Assembly (NCBI RefSeq): GCF_037975245.1
Contig: NC_092564.1
Location: 28,504,984-28,568,983 of the forward strand
DNA: 64,000 nucleotides
From: Apostichopus japonicus
Taxonomy: Eukaryota > Echinodermata > Holothuroidea > Aspidochirotida > Stichopodidae
Direction: 5' to 3'
The position numbers and the translations under genes are program-made. Positions 13,512 to 26,654 of this stretch are shown here, one piece after another; the stretch's first letter is position 1, and each line of letters begins with the position of its first letter. The notes under the pieces were generated by a model. It did no database searches. It was not told where the DNA came from and was given only the letters and a program-made list of their open reading frames with translations.

Positions 13512-13612
13512 TTTAGACTGTACATATACAGTACATATGTACATATCCTGTACAAATACATATACATACATATCCTGTACATATACATACAGTATATACA
13601 TAGCATGTACAA
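13512..13612. repeat. TGTACATATACA-type degenerate array
   Basis: Interleaved copies of TGTACATATACA, ATATCCTGTACA and ATACAGTATATACA occur here. The phrase CATATCCTGTACA appears twice about 37 bp apart. It is a degenerate microsatellite/minisatellite in the intron, and the Tyr/Ile/Val-rich frames across it on both strands are by-products. Confidence 0.75.
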
Positions 13613-15161
13613 TATTGAGAGGTACCAAAGGAAAAAAGAAAAAGAAAAAAAAAACTGGAATATAGGCTCTCAAAATAAACTAGCTATACTAATAAAACCC
13701 TTCCAAAAGTCAGGAGCCTCACATGGTATTTATTTTTGTAATATCAGTTGCTTTCAAGTTGTGTATTTTATGGGGCTAAGATTACAATACAAGTAAAAGA
13801 CAAACTTTTAAGGATGACATGGTTGGGATACCCTCATGAATACAACCAAGAATGTCAGTAAACTGGGCTTAAATGGTTCATTTAGTTTCCTATAGATCAA
13901 GTCAAAGGGTGTGTTCTTACCATACAATAGAGGGTAAATCATTGTATCCTTGTAGCCTGGTACCAGCAATCAGCACAGTCTGAGGGGTGGTGAACCTGTT
14001 TGATCAACAGGAAACGTCAATATCTGTCAACAACAAAAGCCACCCGCGCACAGTACATGGTTAATGAAGTTTAATGAGATTTGATGTCAGTTTTTCTTGG
14101 GTGTTATTTGTGTTTGTTGGGAATTTCAAATGAAATTTCGGATAATCGGTGGGTTATCATTTTGAGAACATCCCAGATGCCTCTTTCACCGAAATGAATG
14201 GTCATATATAATAATCAATTATAGTTAAATACAGGCTGACAGCCACATGATTGCTTGTATTATTGTGGGGGGGGGTTGTGGGTGGGGGGAAGGGGGGCAG
14301 GAGTACTAGAACATGTTTTTCTGTGAACCAGGCCAAAAAGAATATTGGCCAAGGACTATTCTTCGTAAGGGTTCATAACCCATCATCACACCAAGCAGTG
14401 ATGAGACACAGTCACCGATCTAACAGTGTGCTCAGTCAATAAACCCGGTAGATTTTATGTTGCAGTCCTTGCTACGTTACCACCCTCTGCGCCACTAACT
14501 ATGTTGATAAGGAGACCGTGCCAGTGACTGTGGATAATAAGCCCCAAGGCTACATTATGGGACTGAAACTGGGAAAGAAATCCACAGGAGTGAAATTTCA
14601 TGGCTGCTCTTACTGTACATATATATCCAGGGTAAAACATGTTGTTTAGCTTGGTGACATTGATCGTTAATACCTCTTTCTTGGAGACATTTCATGTGCA
14701 AAATTGAGATTTTAGGTCATTATAATTAAGATGCGTGTGTGCCTTCTTGTGGTAGTACTTCAGCTTTGGCTAGATTTGATTAGATTGCTAGCGCTGGTGA
14801 TTGCTGCCTCTCTCGTTCCTGGAATTGGTATTAATCATGTTTGGCGTGAGCACCTGTTATTACGTTCAATTACCGCTTACCCATAGTTGAGTGGCGCAAC
14901 ATACAGATAACAGCTATGTACACTGTACTACAACCACGGCTAGCCGTGCTGAAACTTCAGATTTGTATCCTTAGTGTCAATGACCAGCATGAATAACTCC
15001 TGACAGTGTCTGTAATACGCACGAATAAAAGTATACCCACGGAGCCTATTACTGCAAGGTTCACTGAACACCAGCTAGAAATGTTTCTATTCCTTCTATA
15101 ACTGACATCTTCCTGCTTGCGATCCGTGATTGGCAGAGTGCAGTCACATTGCAGGCAGAAA

Positions 15162-15665
15162 GAGATCAGTTCTAAGATGAGGAGGATATTTCATTGGGGT
15201 ATGGAGATCAGTTCTAAGATGAGGAGGATATTTCATTGGGGTATGGAGATCAGTTCTAAGATGAGGAGGATATTTCATTGGGGTATGGAGATCAGTTCTA
15301 AGATGAGGAGGATATTTCATTGGGGTATGGAGATCAGTTCTAAGATGAGGAGGATATTTCATTGGGGTATGGAGATCAGTTCTAAGATGAGGAGGATATT
15401 TCATTGGGGTATGGAGATCAGTTCTAAGATGAGGAGGATATTTCATTGGGGTATGGAGATCAGTTCTAAGATGAGGAGGATATTTCATTGGGGTATGGAG
15501 ATCAGTTCTAAGATGAGGAGGATATTTCATTGGGGTATGGAGATCAGTTCTAAGATGAGGAGGATATTTCATTGGGGTATGGAGATCAGTTCTAAGATGA
15601 GGAGGATATTTCATTGGGGTATGGAGATCAGTTCTAAGATGAGGAGGATATTTCATTGGGGTATA
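15162..15665. repeat. 42-bp minisatellite, 12 near-identical copies
   Basis: Twelve head-to-tail copies of a 42-bp unit, each starting GAGATCAGTTCTAAGATGAG and passing through GATATTTCATTGGGGTATG, are identical as far as I can read; the last is cut short at its final bases. Because 42 is a multiple of 3 and the unit has no stop in at least one frame per strand, it gives a 194-codon frame (15117-15701, repeat EISSKMRRIFHWGM) and a 170-codon frame on the other strand. There is no homology, splice or promoter support for coding. It lies inside the long Smad6/7 intron. The perfect copies indicate recent expansion or homogenisation. Confidence 0.97.
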
Positions 15666-16925
15666 TTGGTGAAGTCATTTAAACAGATATTGATGGTTTA
15701 ATTTTCGGCTGACAAGTCAGTAAAATCTCAATTTTGTGTGAGATTTGTAAGTTACCAAAAAAAAAGCTGAAAAAATAAAGAAACAAACAAAACATGAAGT
15801 TAAACTACAATTAGTTTGGTTATTGGAAGGAATGGCATACTAGATGCTATACTTTACCTTGTTGGATCTGTGTGGTGGTAGTTCATCAAACCTTGGGTGT
15901 GTATTATTCACTCTAATTCACTCTAAGGAGCTGACATTATTAAACCAAACAATGGCATGTGTCCCTTTAAATACTGCAGTGTATTTCTTTACTCATTGTT
16001 ATGGTATTTAATGCTTTTTGAGTTGACTGAGTACTGCGGGCTGGCGGGTGCGTTTGTCAAGAACCAGAATGTGCTGTCTGCTATTGTGAGGTATTGTCTT
16101 GGGGTTGTAAACTGGATTTAGCTTCTCAGGTTAATAGTTTAATAATGTCCAGTAGGTGTCCAGATGAACATCTACATCAATGGTTGGTAACAGGCTACTA
16201 AATCAATCAGTCGGTTTACATTTCATGGTTATGACATTGTTGTGAGGTGATGGGGGAGGGGGGCCGGCTACCCTCCCAAATAGTCTAACTTGCTTCCCAT
16301 CTCGTTTGATAAATAAAGAGACTCGCCAGTTTGAGAGGGATTGAACATGAGTTTCACCTGTAGTTGTTTCTATGTCAAACAGCAGAGGAGTTCAATAGTT
16401 TGGCAGATATTGATCCTGGGAAGCTGAACCGGTGGCACAGCTCCCATTGTAAACTGGTTTGAAACTCTCAACCACAGGCACTCCCAACCGTGTGCTAAAT
16501 TTGTAAAATATATATATAGGCTCCCAACCCACTCCCCAATTACCCCTTGTTACATAAATAAAGTACCAGTTGGACTAAGTCAACAGTTTTCATTGCTCAA
16601 TCAATTTGTGATTTATACTTTTTGATTTAAATCAGAAAGGAAAATGCGTGGATCAAATTTCTTTTGAGCTACAGGTAAGTGGTTTGTAGATTTAACAACC
16701 TTGTGTGAACACTTTGCAGAAGAGTTAGTACAAACTTGACCCGCTTCTAAGATTTTATTTAAAACATTACTTTCTTTAATATATATATATTTTCTGCACT
16801 GTTGAAAGACCTAACTAGGTTGATTCCCAAATTGACCTCTTTGTCCCCAAAACCCCATTCCACAAATTCCCCAAAAAATGCAGTTATGTTCTTTTTGTTA
16901 AAGTTCTCATGGCAAGTAAGCTTTG

Positions 16926-17058
16926 GGCCTCCTAATAAGCTGCTACTGTTGCAACAAGTTCGGACCTAGTTGCCCTTAGTGGTGGATATAGTGTAGGCCT
17001 CTTAATAAGCTACTGTTGCAATAAGGTTGGACCTAGTTGCCTTTAGTCAATATAGTAT
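16926..17058. repeat. 70-bp tandem duplication
   Basis: Two adjacent copies begin GGCCTCCTAATAAGCT (16926) and GGCCTCTTAATAAGCT (16996). Both continue through CTACTGTTGCAA, GGACCTAGTTGCC and CTTTAGT-like sequence. They differ by a few substitutions and small gaps, so the duplication is not very recent. Confidence 0.85.
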
Positions 17059-20000
17059 TATTGTAGTTTACACTTGGAATAATGCTGTACCTTTAACTTC
17101 CATGCAAATTTTCAGCTCTTTTGGAATGGGTTTTCCTCATTCATGCTGTGTACACAATTTATACTCCCAGATTAACCACATATTAAAGCAGTAATTTGTC
17201 ATGTGTTAACAATTTACAAAGTTCTTGGTGACCGTTAATCAGTCAGAAAAATTTGAGAAACTTTGTAAACTTCCCAGAGCCTGTACCATTTCAACATCCC
17301 ATTATTTAATGTGTACCATCTATTGTAGAGTTACATGATGAAGACCAGCTTGTAGGTTATATGTCTGATATTCTGAATAAATTTCCTTTTGCTATTTTTT
17401 TTTTATATTAAAGCTGCTCGTGTTACTTTTCACTTACTGCCAAGATTCATTTTCAGCATTTTCTGGTTCGTTAACAATTTCACGCATAAAAGGGAATTTC
17501 AGTTCAGCCCTCCAGCGTTGTTAAAATGAGTTTGTTTTCCATCTACTTGCCTTTAAAGAGCTTCCTGTGTACTCTCTGCCCTTGACCAATGCAACACTAC
17601 TGCCTTCAACACTGTGTACCTATGTGATGGGCCTTTGGGCAAAATTGATGCAGCAAGTGTAGTGCATAATATTTTGTTTTCTCTCATCTCTCTCTCTCTC
17701 TCTCATCTAAAAGGTATATATATATATATGCATACACTGTACTATGGAGGCGCACAAGTAGGCAATATGCTTAGGATGGGAAGTCTCCCGAGACAATGCC
17801 AGGATTGAATGAAGGCAGTGTTTGATGGGAAAGGTCATAAAACGGTGTGCTTCAAATCATCAGATTTCAAAAATGAAGAGCTTTTCAATTTGCTTTGGAA
17901 AGGCAGAAGAAAAAAAATGAATCAACAGTAAAGCCCTTCTGGCTGATTAGTATTGCCTTCTGTTCAAAAAGAAAAAAAGAGAAGGAAACAAAGAAACCGA
18001 AAAAAGTCCGCCCTTAGTTTACACAGAAGGTGTCAACCAATCGCTGTTTTCGTCCGTTGCGGACATCTAAACTTTTGGAGGAATTTACTGTTTATTATCA
18101 CTGTTACTAGGTTTACTCTGCTTACATGTAACACTTTGAGCACAGTTTAAATCGAAGAAAGACCAACCATCTGAAAGATCTGCAATAGGTTTGACTGAAC
18201 AAATTGAGAATGACCAGTTTTTGTGGTATTATACATAATGTTGATCAGCTTTTCTTCAATAAATCATGTTTAGAAATGTCCTAAACAATGGAACATCATT
18301 GAAAAAAATGTAAAAATGTGAGACAATATTCATCGGGGAACAAATTATGCTATGTCATGTTGGGTCGCATTTGAAGACAAACTTTTCAGTAGACTAATAG
18401 TGTGCCCCTTCTCGTATATATTAGGCACAAGAGTTGGTACGATGGTTGTAGCCATGACTAGAATGGTATGCAAAGTGTTTGCTGCGAAAGAAGTGTAAAT
18501 CTCTTGTTATCATGTCTAAACCATAGCACAAACATATAACACGTTTACTGTGTAAGCAGTAGTTACCTAAACAAGTTGTGAGCTGCTGTACCTGTTTCAT
18601 TGAAGGGTGGTGGTGTGGGTGCATTGTCATGTCTTCACCCCCTTTTCAAAAAACTCCCTTCATCTTGCTCTGTCTAATACTTTGCCGAACAGCAGGATAT
18701 TTCTTTTGAAGTTTTTGGCAAAGTTAAATACCGCAACAAATTGTTCCGCCTGAAAGGATTAACCCTTTCCAGTACAATTGTTGTGTACTGCTTGGAAACT
18801 CCGAAACCTGTAGGGAAGGAATGTAAAAGAACAATGTTTGTTTGAACTGTCCTTTCATCAACTGAAAACTTTGTTCATAGTGCTCTGTGTCCACTTGAAC
18901 AGATTTCATGCAATTAGGAAGACCACTGAAAAAAAAGAAAAAAAATCTCATGTTTTGATTAAGAGTAACCCTATCTGAGCCTGCAAAAAAACAGTTCTTT
19001 CTCTCTCTCCTGCTCTCTCACTGGCTTAGAGCTTCAGTAGTTGCAGGGAGAGATTAAGCTACACTAACACAAGAGAAGAACCCTCTTACTCCCTAAAGCA
19101 ACATAACTGTGGGTTTAAATTTGTGAGGAAGAAGGAAGAAGCAAAGCTGAATGTTGGGGTAAATTTCCAAGGTTAAATTGAGGCAGGATCAATGGTAACA
19201 TCAACAAGACAGAACACTGACCTTGTCTGGTTTAACTAATGGGGAGAGTATTCTCTTTCCTCTTGGCAAACCTTGTGAATCAACCAAGTCAACATGCTTC
19301 TTTCTTCTGGAAGCAGGCAGGACCGTTGACCCTGCAGAAATAAACATTCTCAGGTTTAACATAAGGGTCAGACTGTAGTCTTTTGCCATGGGTCATTTAG
19401 CTTGTATTTACTTCTTTAGTGTTCTCTACAACACTTATTATATATTCATAGCTTCATGCAAAAACTAGTGCCAACCACTATTCACTAGAAAACTTACCAT
19501 TTTACACACATTTTACACACAGGCAGTTTTTCTAATTTGTGTGAATACAGTGTGTCTAGTCAGTACGCCATTAACTGAACCGAACAGTAGCAGTACTGTG
19601 CAACTCTGGTGTTCCTAGAGATGGTGTTCCTAAATGTCAAGTTTCACACCTTCAAACTATTATTAATGGACACATTTTTTGCCAATAAAGAAATTAAATG
19701 GGGAAACTGTTAAAGAAAAACAAAATACTTGGGACCACATTTCTAAGGGTGACTTTGCTTATTGTGAAACTGTTTCAAAAATAGAGAAAACTATATGGCA
19801 TCGTATATGAGAAATGTTTGTTTAAAAATAGCTTTTATCCCACTCCTAGAGTGCTTACCTGTCTCTATAACATGTATGCACTTTAATCAACTGAGCCTAC
19901 AAAAGTTGGTAACGTAACGAAAAAGTAGGTAACATTTAATCACTGTGCCATACGTCATTGTCGTAGAGACGAGTAGGTATCGGTTGTTTTTAAGTACCCA

Positions 20001-23000
20001 GACTACAGTGGTAAGTTTTTTGGGTATATGTTTAAACGACACTGTGTAATTATACAAGAACTGCCCATGTCAGTCAAAGTTGCCGTCGTAATCAAATTCT
20101 CGTTAGGTTCAACCATATTCAGGTAACTCTTGAACTTCAATAATTATATCTTTAAAATTTAAGTATCAAATAATCTAGAAATGATTATATTTATTCGTCG
20201 ACTGTTATTATTTGTCTGATAGTGAAAATGTAGACTTTGCTCTCTTAAAGATAAAAGCATCATGCCTTGTGTGTGTGTGTTTTGAAGGAGAAGCTAATAA
20301 TGGGCAAAGATCTATATAGAATCCCTGTGATGTGAAGCATGTATGTTATATGGGTAGGTATTCATATACTGGGTCGTGTGGCCCCTAGTTTTGATTCCCT
20401 TCCAAAGGCAAATCGAATCTTTTTGACCGTGACTGCATGTGTGTGTTGACCAGTGTGTGTTCCACTTTTGGTCTTTAAAGGATGAATAAACTTTGTATTT
20501 GATGTGTGGATGCATCAATATACAGGTTGAACTGCAAAAGTTTGAAGCGTTGCGCTTCCACCTCAGGACAGAAATCCTATTGTTTTGTAGAGGTCAGTGA
20601 TCATTTAAGGTCAACAGAGGTCAATGTCTGAAACCTTGTACAATCAATACGAATATCAGAGCATCGATAGATGATTGCATAGCCCTTCGTCCAGGAGATC
20701 TACGTGTGTTTATAAGTTGGTACAGTGCTCCAAATTCTCGAGTTAAATCAACCTGTTTTAATATCCGATGTGAAATGCGGATCTAAACGTTTGGGAGCTT
20801 TACCTCCATCATTCAAGGTGCAATGTTGGCTGTAATAGAGTATGTTTACATCTACAAAGCTGTAGCTGTGGAGTATGGTAGTCCACACAATTCCATGTAG
20901 TAAATTCAATGAAAAGCGCCGCTTTAAAGAAAACGTTTGGCACTGAGCTCAGAAAGCCTGCCTACTTGTTTTCTTGCCTGATTTTTAAACCAATAAATTG
21001 TGCTGAAACTGATAAATCTCTCTCTACGTTACAGCATATGTCAGAAGTGTGAAAACAACTAGACTGGGTAGCAAACTCCCAATTGTATTAAAATAAGGCT
21101 ATGAGGAGTCTTGTTTTCCCCCTATTTTGCCAGCAGAAGTTATTCTCACAGCCAGGCTGCCATATATTTATTGTTCAGCTTCACCTGTTATATTTGAAGT
21201 CAAATGTGTAGGCTAGTCTTGATGAGTGGAAACAGATGGTATACTCTAGAGATGGCTGGCATGGCTTCATGGAGCAAAATAGGATGACATTTGGTATTAC
21301 CCTTCAGCCATCATAAATACTCAGAGTTGTTTGTAACTATAATTTATCCATGGGAACATGGGCTACAGGATCAAACTCCGGAGCTCGTGGGGAATTTGGG
21401 GAGATTTTATATGCGCAAATATGTTATATTGTCAGTCCCCTTAGTTACAGAGAAACTGGCAGACAGTATAACAGTGATAAGCCAGACAACGCCAGTTGCA
21501 GTACTGTTGGTGTTCGTTTGACAATGAGATCTCTTAATGTATAATCTCTAATATACACACAATTAGTGAGGACTTGTAACTGACTAATCCAATGCACTGT
21601 ACCTGTGTCAAAGTCTAGCGGGAATTGGGACAAGTCGCATTCTGTAGAGTAACTCTTAGCTTATCCAAAGAATCCCCAACTTGAAAAAGATAAGTTTGAA
21701 CATTTAAACAGATAAATCTTTAAAGCTTGAGAGGGGACAATAGAAAGTTATGACTTGGCCCGAAAAAATTTGTTCAAAACCTAGATTCTTTAATCTTTTT
21801 ATAAACGAAGTACTTGAATGATAAGTCAGACCACTGTGGCAGGAGGTGGAGGAGTGAACTGTCAGGGAAGTGTATGAATAAAAAGAGTTCATATTAATAT
21901 ATAAAAATATATTGAACTTTCCATCAAAACCTCTCCCAATTTAGTGGTCTTTAAAATCTAACAGTGAGTGGTAACATATTGGTTGATACACAAAGATAAA
22001 TACACAAGAAGTGTGTCTACTATGTGGAAACATCATTGGGAAATCAATGTCTTACAAAACAGCGTTCTCTCTCGTGACAGTTCTTGTGGATTTCAAGGCT
22101 CTTTTGAAAATCTCCTGTCATAAACAGTTTCTTTTCCCAAGAAAATCCTCCTCAAAGGAGGAGAAGGGATCTGTGTATTGTCAAAGTCTGGTGGCTATTC
22201 TCTGGTTCATAAAAGGCTTAAAATTGTCAGTGGAGAAGCTTGTTCTGTTGTGTGTTCCTTGGTAATCCATGTGGTTAACCATAGAACTTGGCCTTACAAT
22301 CACACTGGCTCAAGTACTAACATAACTATGGAGGGGTTTTTATTTGTGGTCAGATATGAGCTTCCATGGGTTATCTCCAGAGAGACGAAAGTTTTCTTGA
22401 AAGTTGAGAGAGAAATATGCAAAATTAACCTTTCCCTCCCCATCCCCCCTCACTTGAATGAATCTAAACTAGCCAACTTGATATATGTGACACAGAAAAC
22501 AAAGGCACCCTTGTGGGAGCCATGGAACTACAGATTTATGTAGCCTTAGATCATAGGCAACTACTCTAGAACCCTATGGTAGGGAAGAAGTAAATTCTTC
22601 TACTGTCCAGTATATTTTCATCTTTTGATTACAAGTAGAGCTGTATGTTGAAGGTTGTTTGGGATGGACAATTTATCATGAATTACCATACCTAATTACA
22701 TTATAATTGGTATAACTCTCAAGATACCCACACAAACAGATATATTTTCTTCTCTCACCAAATGAATGTTATAATAAATTTTATGACAGCAATGAATGAT
22801 TCCTTTAAATTCAAAAACTTATAAGAGATTAAGCAGAATTTTAATATTTCCCTTCATTACTTAAATCCAATGTTAATAAAGTCAAGCTGGTGAACTGAAT
22901 ACTTCAAAGGACATTTTGGTATCAAATCATATCATAAGCAATACTCATATTTAAATGAACAGTATTAAGCATACTTTAAATATGTGAACTTTATTTTTTT

Positions 23001-23673
23001 TTAATAATGCATAACTTCCTAATTTTGGGGTCTTCATTTTCATCTAAAAGTAAAAAAAACTTTTCAGATACAAATAATAATAATGGATTCATTGCTGAAG
23101 GCAATATCAGCGGTTGGTAACCCTTTTTTCCCCCTTTTTTTGTATTTTGTTTTTAGAAAGAAAAAAATGCATTAAAGCCAGATCATTAGGGACGTTTTTA
23201 GCAGAATTTTGTGATTTTACCACACAAGCAGTGCACGTAGGACAAAGTGCCACCATGCACGCACGCATACACAATGACCAAATTCATACTTGGCTGTGTA
23301 CATTACCGATAAACAGTGGAGAGAGAATATGATGGCTTCAATAATCTGCTGACTGTCCCCGGCCTAGCGCAGCAGCTTAATATAAATGACTTCAAAATGT
23401 GCCTTGGAGGTTTTGTGACACGCAAATACATTTTCAGGAGTATTTGGCTTTGAGAGTGGGAAGAGGTCATATCATTCATCCAGGACAGACTTTGTGTCTC
23501 CCTTGAGTTGGTCTTTGAAGAGGATAGGTCAAGAGAGGGGTGAGCCGAAAAGTGAAGGGGAGAAATAGATTGATAGGAGGAACTGGATTGATGGTAACAA
23601 ACTTGAAGGAGTAGAATCCATTCCCTGACAAATCCCATGACAATAAATCCAGGCTAATGGCACCAAGTATCTT

Positions 23674-23691
23674 TGTGTTTGTATATATACA

Positions 23692-23725
<34 letters not shown>

Positions 23726-23848
23726 CACATATAATACAAGATATACAAATTACACCATATTGCTACCCTGGGTTTCACATATATATATATATATCACATA
23801 TAATACAAGATATACAAATTACACCATATTGCTACCCTGGGTTTCACG
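23674..23848. repeat. TA-rich array with a 69-bp direct duplication
   Basis: (TA)n runs alternate with two identical copies of a block starting TCACATATAATACAAGATAT at 23725 and 23794 and ending CTACCCTGGGTTTCAC. The offset is exactly 69 bp. The duplication includes a TA run, which suggests slippage or unequal exchange at the microsatellite. Confidence 0.9.
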
Positions 23849-24500
23849 CACGCATAGAGCAAGGATCTTCAGGCAAGTGGATGATCAAAACAGACTACTT
23901 CTTTTTCAACAGTTTACGGTTCGATAGCTTGGAGTACCTTGCCACTGAGGCTGGGTAGTTGGGTGGCTATTTTCCAAAAGCAGATTATGTGTAGTGCTAA
24001 CTTGTAGTCGAGTAATTGCAAAATAGGTTTTGAGTGCGATTTATCCAACTTCCAAAAGTGTAATCGCGACTACTAGCGATTTATGGATTACGACTATCAC
24101 CACTAGAAATATTAATAGTACATCATTTATCATAACATCACCATCTTTACTTGTTAGTTTAGTAGCTGCAAGTATAATTAGGATGTACCAATCCTACATG
24201 AGCCATATTATTTAGAGTTAAAAGCTAAATAAATGTGTTAATGTCATTCAATCATTCCCTTTCAATGTTGTATTTCTGGACACAAAATAAATCATGTAGG
24301 GTGAGTAATCCTTCTGTGATTGCAAACTTATTTTGGACTTGTATATTATACTAATAATTTGAACTAGTATTTACTAAAGAACCTCTTGTAATGCGCAAGT
24401 GCTGACAAACTACGACATTACCCGTGGTTTTGACTGACAAATTAAAGAGCGAGTAACAGGTAGGGACAGCTCAAGGATTAGATTGTTTTAAATCTCACAC

Positions 24501-24544
24501 GTACTTACCATGAGAGACAAAAGTACTTACCATGTGAGACAAAA
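24501..24544. repeat. 22-bp direct duplication
   Basis: The unit GTACTTACCATGAGAGACAA with two trailing A is present at 24501 and again at 24523, with one change (GAGAG to GTGAG). It is a short intronic duplication with no further meaning visible. Confidence 0.8.
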
Positions 24545-25451
24545 GTTTCCAAAGTTTGATAAAACTCTAATCAACTAACTTTTTAAAGGAATGGCTGACT
24601 TCCTGTGAGGTCATTGTACAGTTTAGGTGTAACTTTGTTTGTTACTCTTGTAACTGTTTCTATTTTATTTGTGATGCATCATTTAAAAGTGGAGGGGTGC
24701 TTTAGAGTGTGTTACCACACTTTATATTCCCCATCCTTACCACTTGAATTACATGAATATGAAGTGGATTTTTTTCAGATATCATTCAAGTGCGCTTATC
24801 TTTTGCCAGAGTTGTTTGCAGGCTGGGATAGCAGACTCCCAAACATTTCTTTCTTTCTCTTATTATTTTTTTCTCTTATTAGTTTTTTCTCGTATTTCTT
24901 TCTTTTGGGAGGCAGATTGCTCCAGACAATGCAACAGATTATGCAACACTATGGTAAATAGTGAAAGTAGATGTTGATCAAGGATAAAGAAAAGTATAAT
25001 TTCCATGATTTTGATGCAAACATGTCTAAATTAAAAAACCAAACTAGTCATCAGCAATACACATATATAATAATAATAATAAATGAGACTCATATCACAC
25101 CAAATCAGTAGACAAAAATCACTGCTCACTACAAAGAAAGCAAATTAATATCATCTGTTTCTTGCATTAACTTCAGCGACATCTCTAGATTACTCTCAAA
25201 ATATATGTAGGATTGTCAAAATTTAGTACTGTAGATAGTTTTGCATGCTTAACTTGGTAACGATCAGCCATCAGTAACTACTGGCACCTTTACTGTTACC
25301 TGCCTGGTGTAACGGTACACAATTGATACAATGTATATAAATTTGACTTTGGTCCCCTCATGGGAAAGATTGTCCATTATTCTGAAGACAGATTCTTTGA
25401 AAATCGTTTCTATAAAAAGCCCTTTTCTTTGTTTCTGATTCTTTTGAACAG

Positions 25452-25993
25452 ATGCGGAGGAAGACGAGCTGCATAGAAGGCGGCATTGGTGTAACGTGGC
25501 CTACTGGGAGAATCGCACACGAGTTGGACGCATGTACACGGTATTCAATGATCATGTAAATATCTTTTTAGAGCTACCTCATGGGAACGGATTTTGCTTG
25601 GGTCTGTTACACAGGGAAAACAGATCCGAGCCTGTCGTGAGAACTAGAATGAAAATTGGCTGTGGACTTACACTCAGTCTGGAGTCCGACGGTGTGTGGG
25701 CGTATAATCGCAGCAACTATGCCTTATTTGTGAACTCTCTCACGCTGAATTGGCCGCCCTCACGGACGTTTCGAGTCTGCAGAATTGAGCCGGGATTTTC
25801 TCTGAAGATTTACGACTTTGCAAAGTCCAAACTGTTAGAACTGGACAAGAGGGAGCCCCAGCCGCCGGATGGGCCCATCAACACACGGTCCATACAGATA
25901 AGTTTCATTAAAGGTTGGGGGCCGAGATATTCAAGACAATTTATCACTTCCTGTCCGTGTTGGCTGGAAGTTATTTTAAGCCCTCCGCGGTGA
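25452..25993 (+). CDS. Smad6/7: Inhibitory Smad (Smad6/7), last coding exon with MH2 domain
   Basis: This exon encodes 179 codons plus TGA after completing a split Asp codon. The product opens with an acidic/basic stretch (DAEEDELHRRR), then HWCNVAYWENRTRVGR, the start of the MH2 domain. LPHGNGFCLG, KIGCG, DGVWAYNRS and the L3-loop/C-terminal block ISFIKGWGPRYSRQF, ITSCPCWLEV follow in the usual order. These are the hallmarks of SMAD6 and SMAD7. The protein ends in ILSPPR and lacks the C-terminal SSxS phosphorylation motif of receptor-activated Smads, so it should act as a feedback antagonist: it binds activated type I receptors or Smad4 partners and blocks BMP/TGF-beta/activin signalling. 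The length fits a complete MH2 of this class. It is CpG-rich relative to the surrounding intron, probably from coding constraint. Invertebrates commonly have a single Smad6/7 gene; I do not assign it to 6 or 7. Confidence 0.98.
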
Positions 25994-26365
25994 CAGACGA
26001 ATGCAGGAGAGAGAGAGAGTCGGATTCGAGATGCATTCTACGGTGATGAAGAAAATCCTATCATGATATTTTATATTCTATATTCTATATATGAAACTTG
26101 TATATAATAATTCTTTTTACAATTATTTATGGTAAAAAAACAACAGTGGTACCATACTGTACCGACCATGTCAGTGTGCATCTACTTTCAATCATTTCTC
26201 TCTGGTTGTGAGTAAATTCTAACCCTAAGCATATGCAAAAAAAAAAGACATTTTTTTGTTGTCGTTATTCTGGCAAATATGCTGGTGCTCTCTCTCCTTC
26301 TGAATATATAACGTAAATATATCAAAAATGTATATTCCCCCCATTCTAAAGTTTTAAGGTAAAAT

Positions 26366-26374
26366 TTATTTATT
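26366..26374 (+). promoter_or_regulatory. AU-rich element nonamer in the 3' UTR
   Basis: TTATTTATT (UUAUUUAUU in RNA) matches the minimal class-II AU-rich element nonamer that promotes rapid mRNA decay through TTP-type proteins. Fast turnover would suit a feedback inhibitor, but in AT-rich DNA one nonamer can occur by chance. Confidence 0.35.
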
Positions 26375-26648
26375 GGCTCCAAGCATTTATAATAAGTTTT
26401 AGGAAAGAAAGTTACAATATAGCACAAAATCTTCATCATCAGGGAGTGACATTTGGTGGCGACGAAAAAAGTATTTTTTCATTGGTCCATATGAGCATGT
26501 CCAAAATGCATTTAAATACGACAGAGAAATATAATAATACATGGTCATTGAAAAAAATTGATCATTTTGCATGTTCTGAAGTTTAAATGGAAGGAAGAAA
26601 TTATGACTTTATGAGGAAGTACGTACGGTCAGATCATGAGTTCTAATT

Positions 26649-26654
26649 AATAAA
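26649..26654 (+). terminator. Candidate poly(A) signal for Smad6/7
   Basis: This is the first canonical AATAAA after the stop codon, 656 bp downstream. A 23-bp tandem repeat containing TGGTT follows directly and could supply the downstream U/GU-rich part. It is a candidate only. Confidence 0.35.

Larger units (their letters stand above)
4419..25451 (+). other. Smad6/7 phase-1 intron (21,033 bp)
   Basis: This large intron lies between the linker exon (donor GTTTGT) and the MH2 exon (acceptor TTTCTGATTCTTTTGAACAG). I find no further exon that would be needed, since the two flanking phases match directly. It is CpG-poor: counting by eye gives 6 CpG in 5401-6000, 8 in 9001-9600 and 1 in 22381-22980. 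It carries a diverged MITE copy (9420-9960), a CCT tract (12534), a TACA-rich array (13512), a 42-bp minisatellite (15162), a 70-bp duplication (16926) and a TA-rich 69-bp duplication (23674). The remaining stretches are AT-rich sequence without recognisable genes. Introns of this kind can hold enhancers or microRNAs, but none can be identified from sequence alone. Confidence 0.8.

Noticed and set aside
15117-15701. 194-aa repeat protein or CRISPR-like array
   Set aside because: The frame is a by-product of a 42-bp unit. There are no unique spacers between repeats, so it is not CRISPR, and it sits within a eukaryotic intron.
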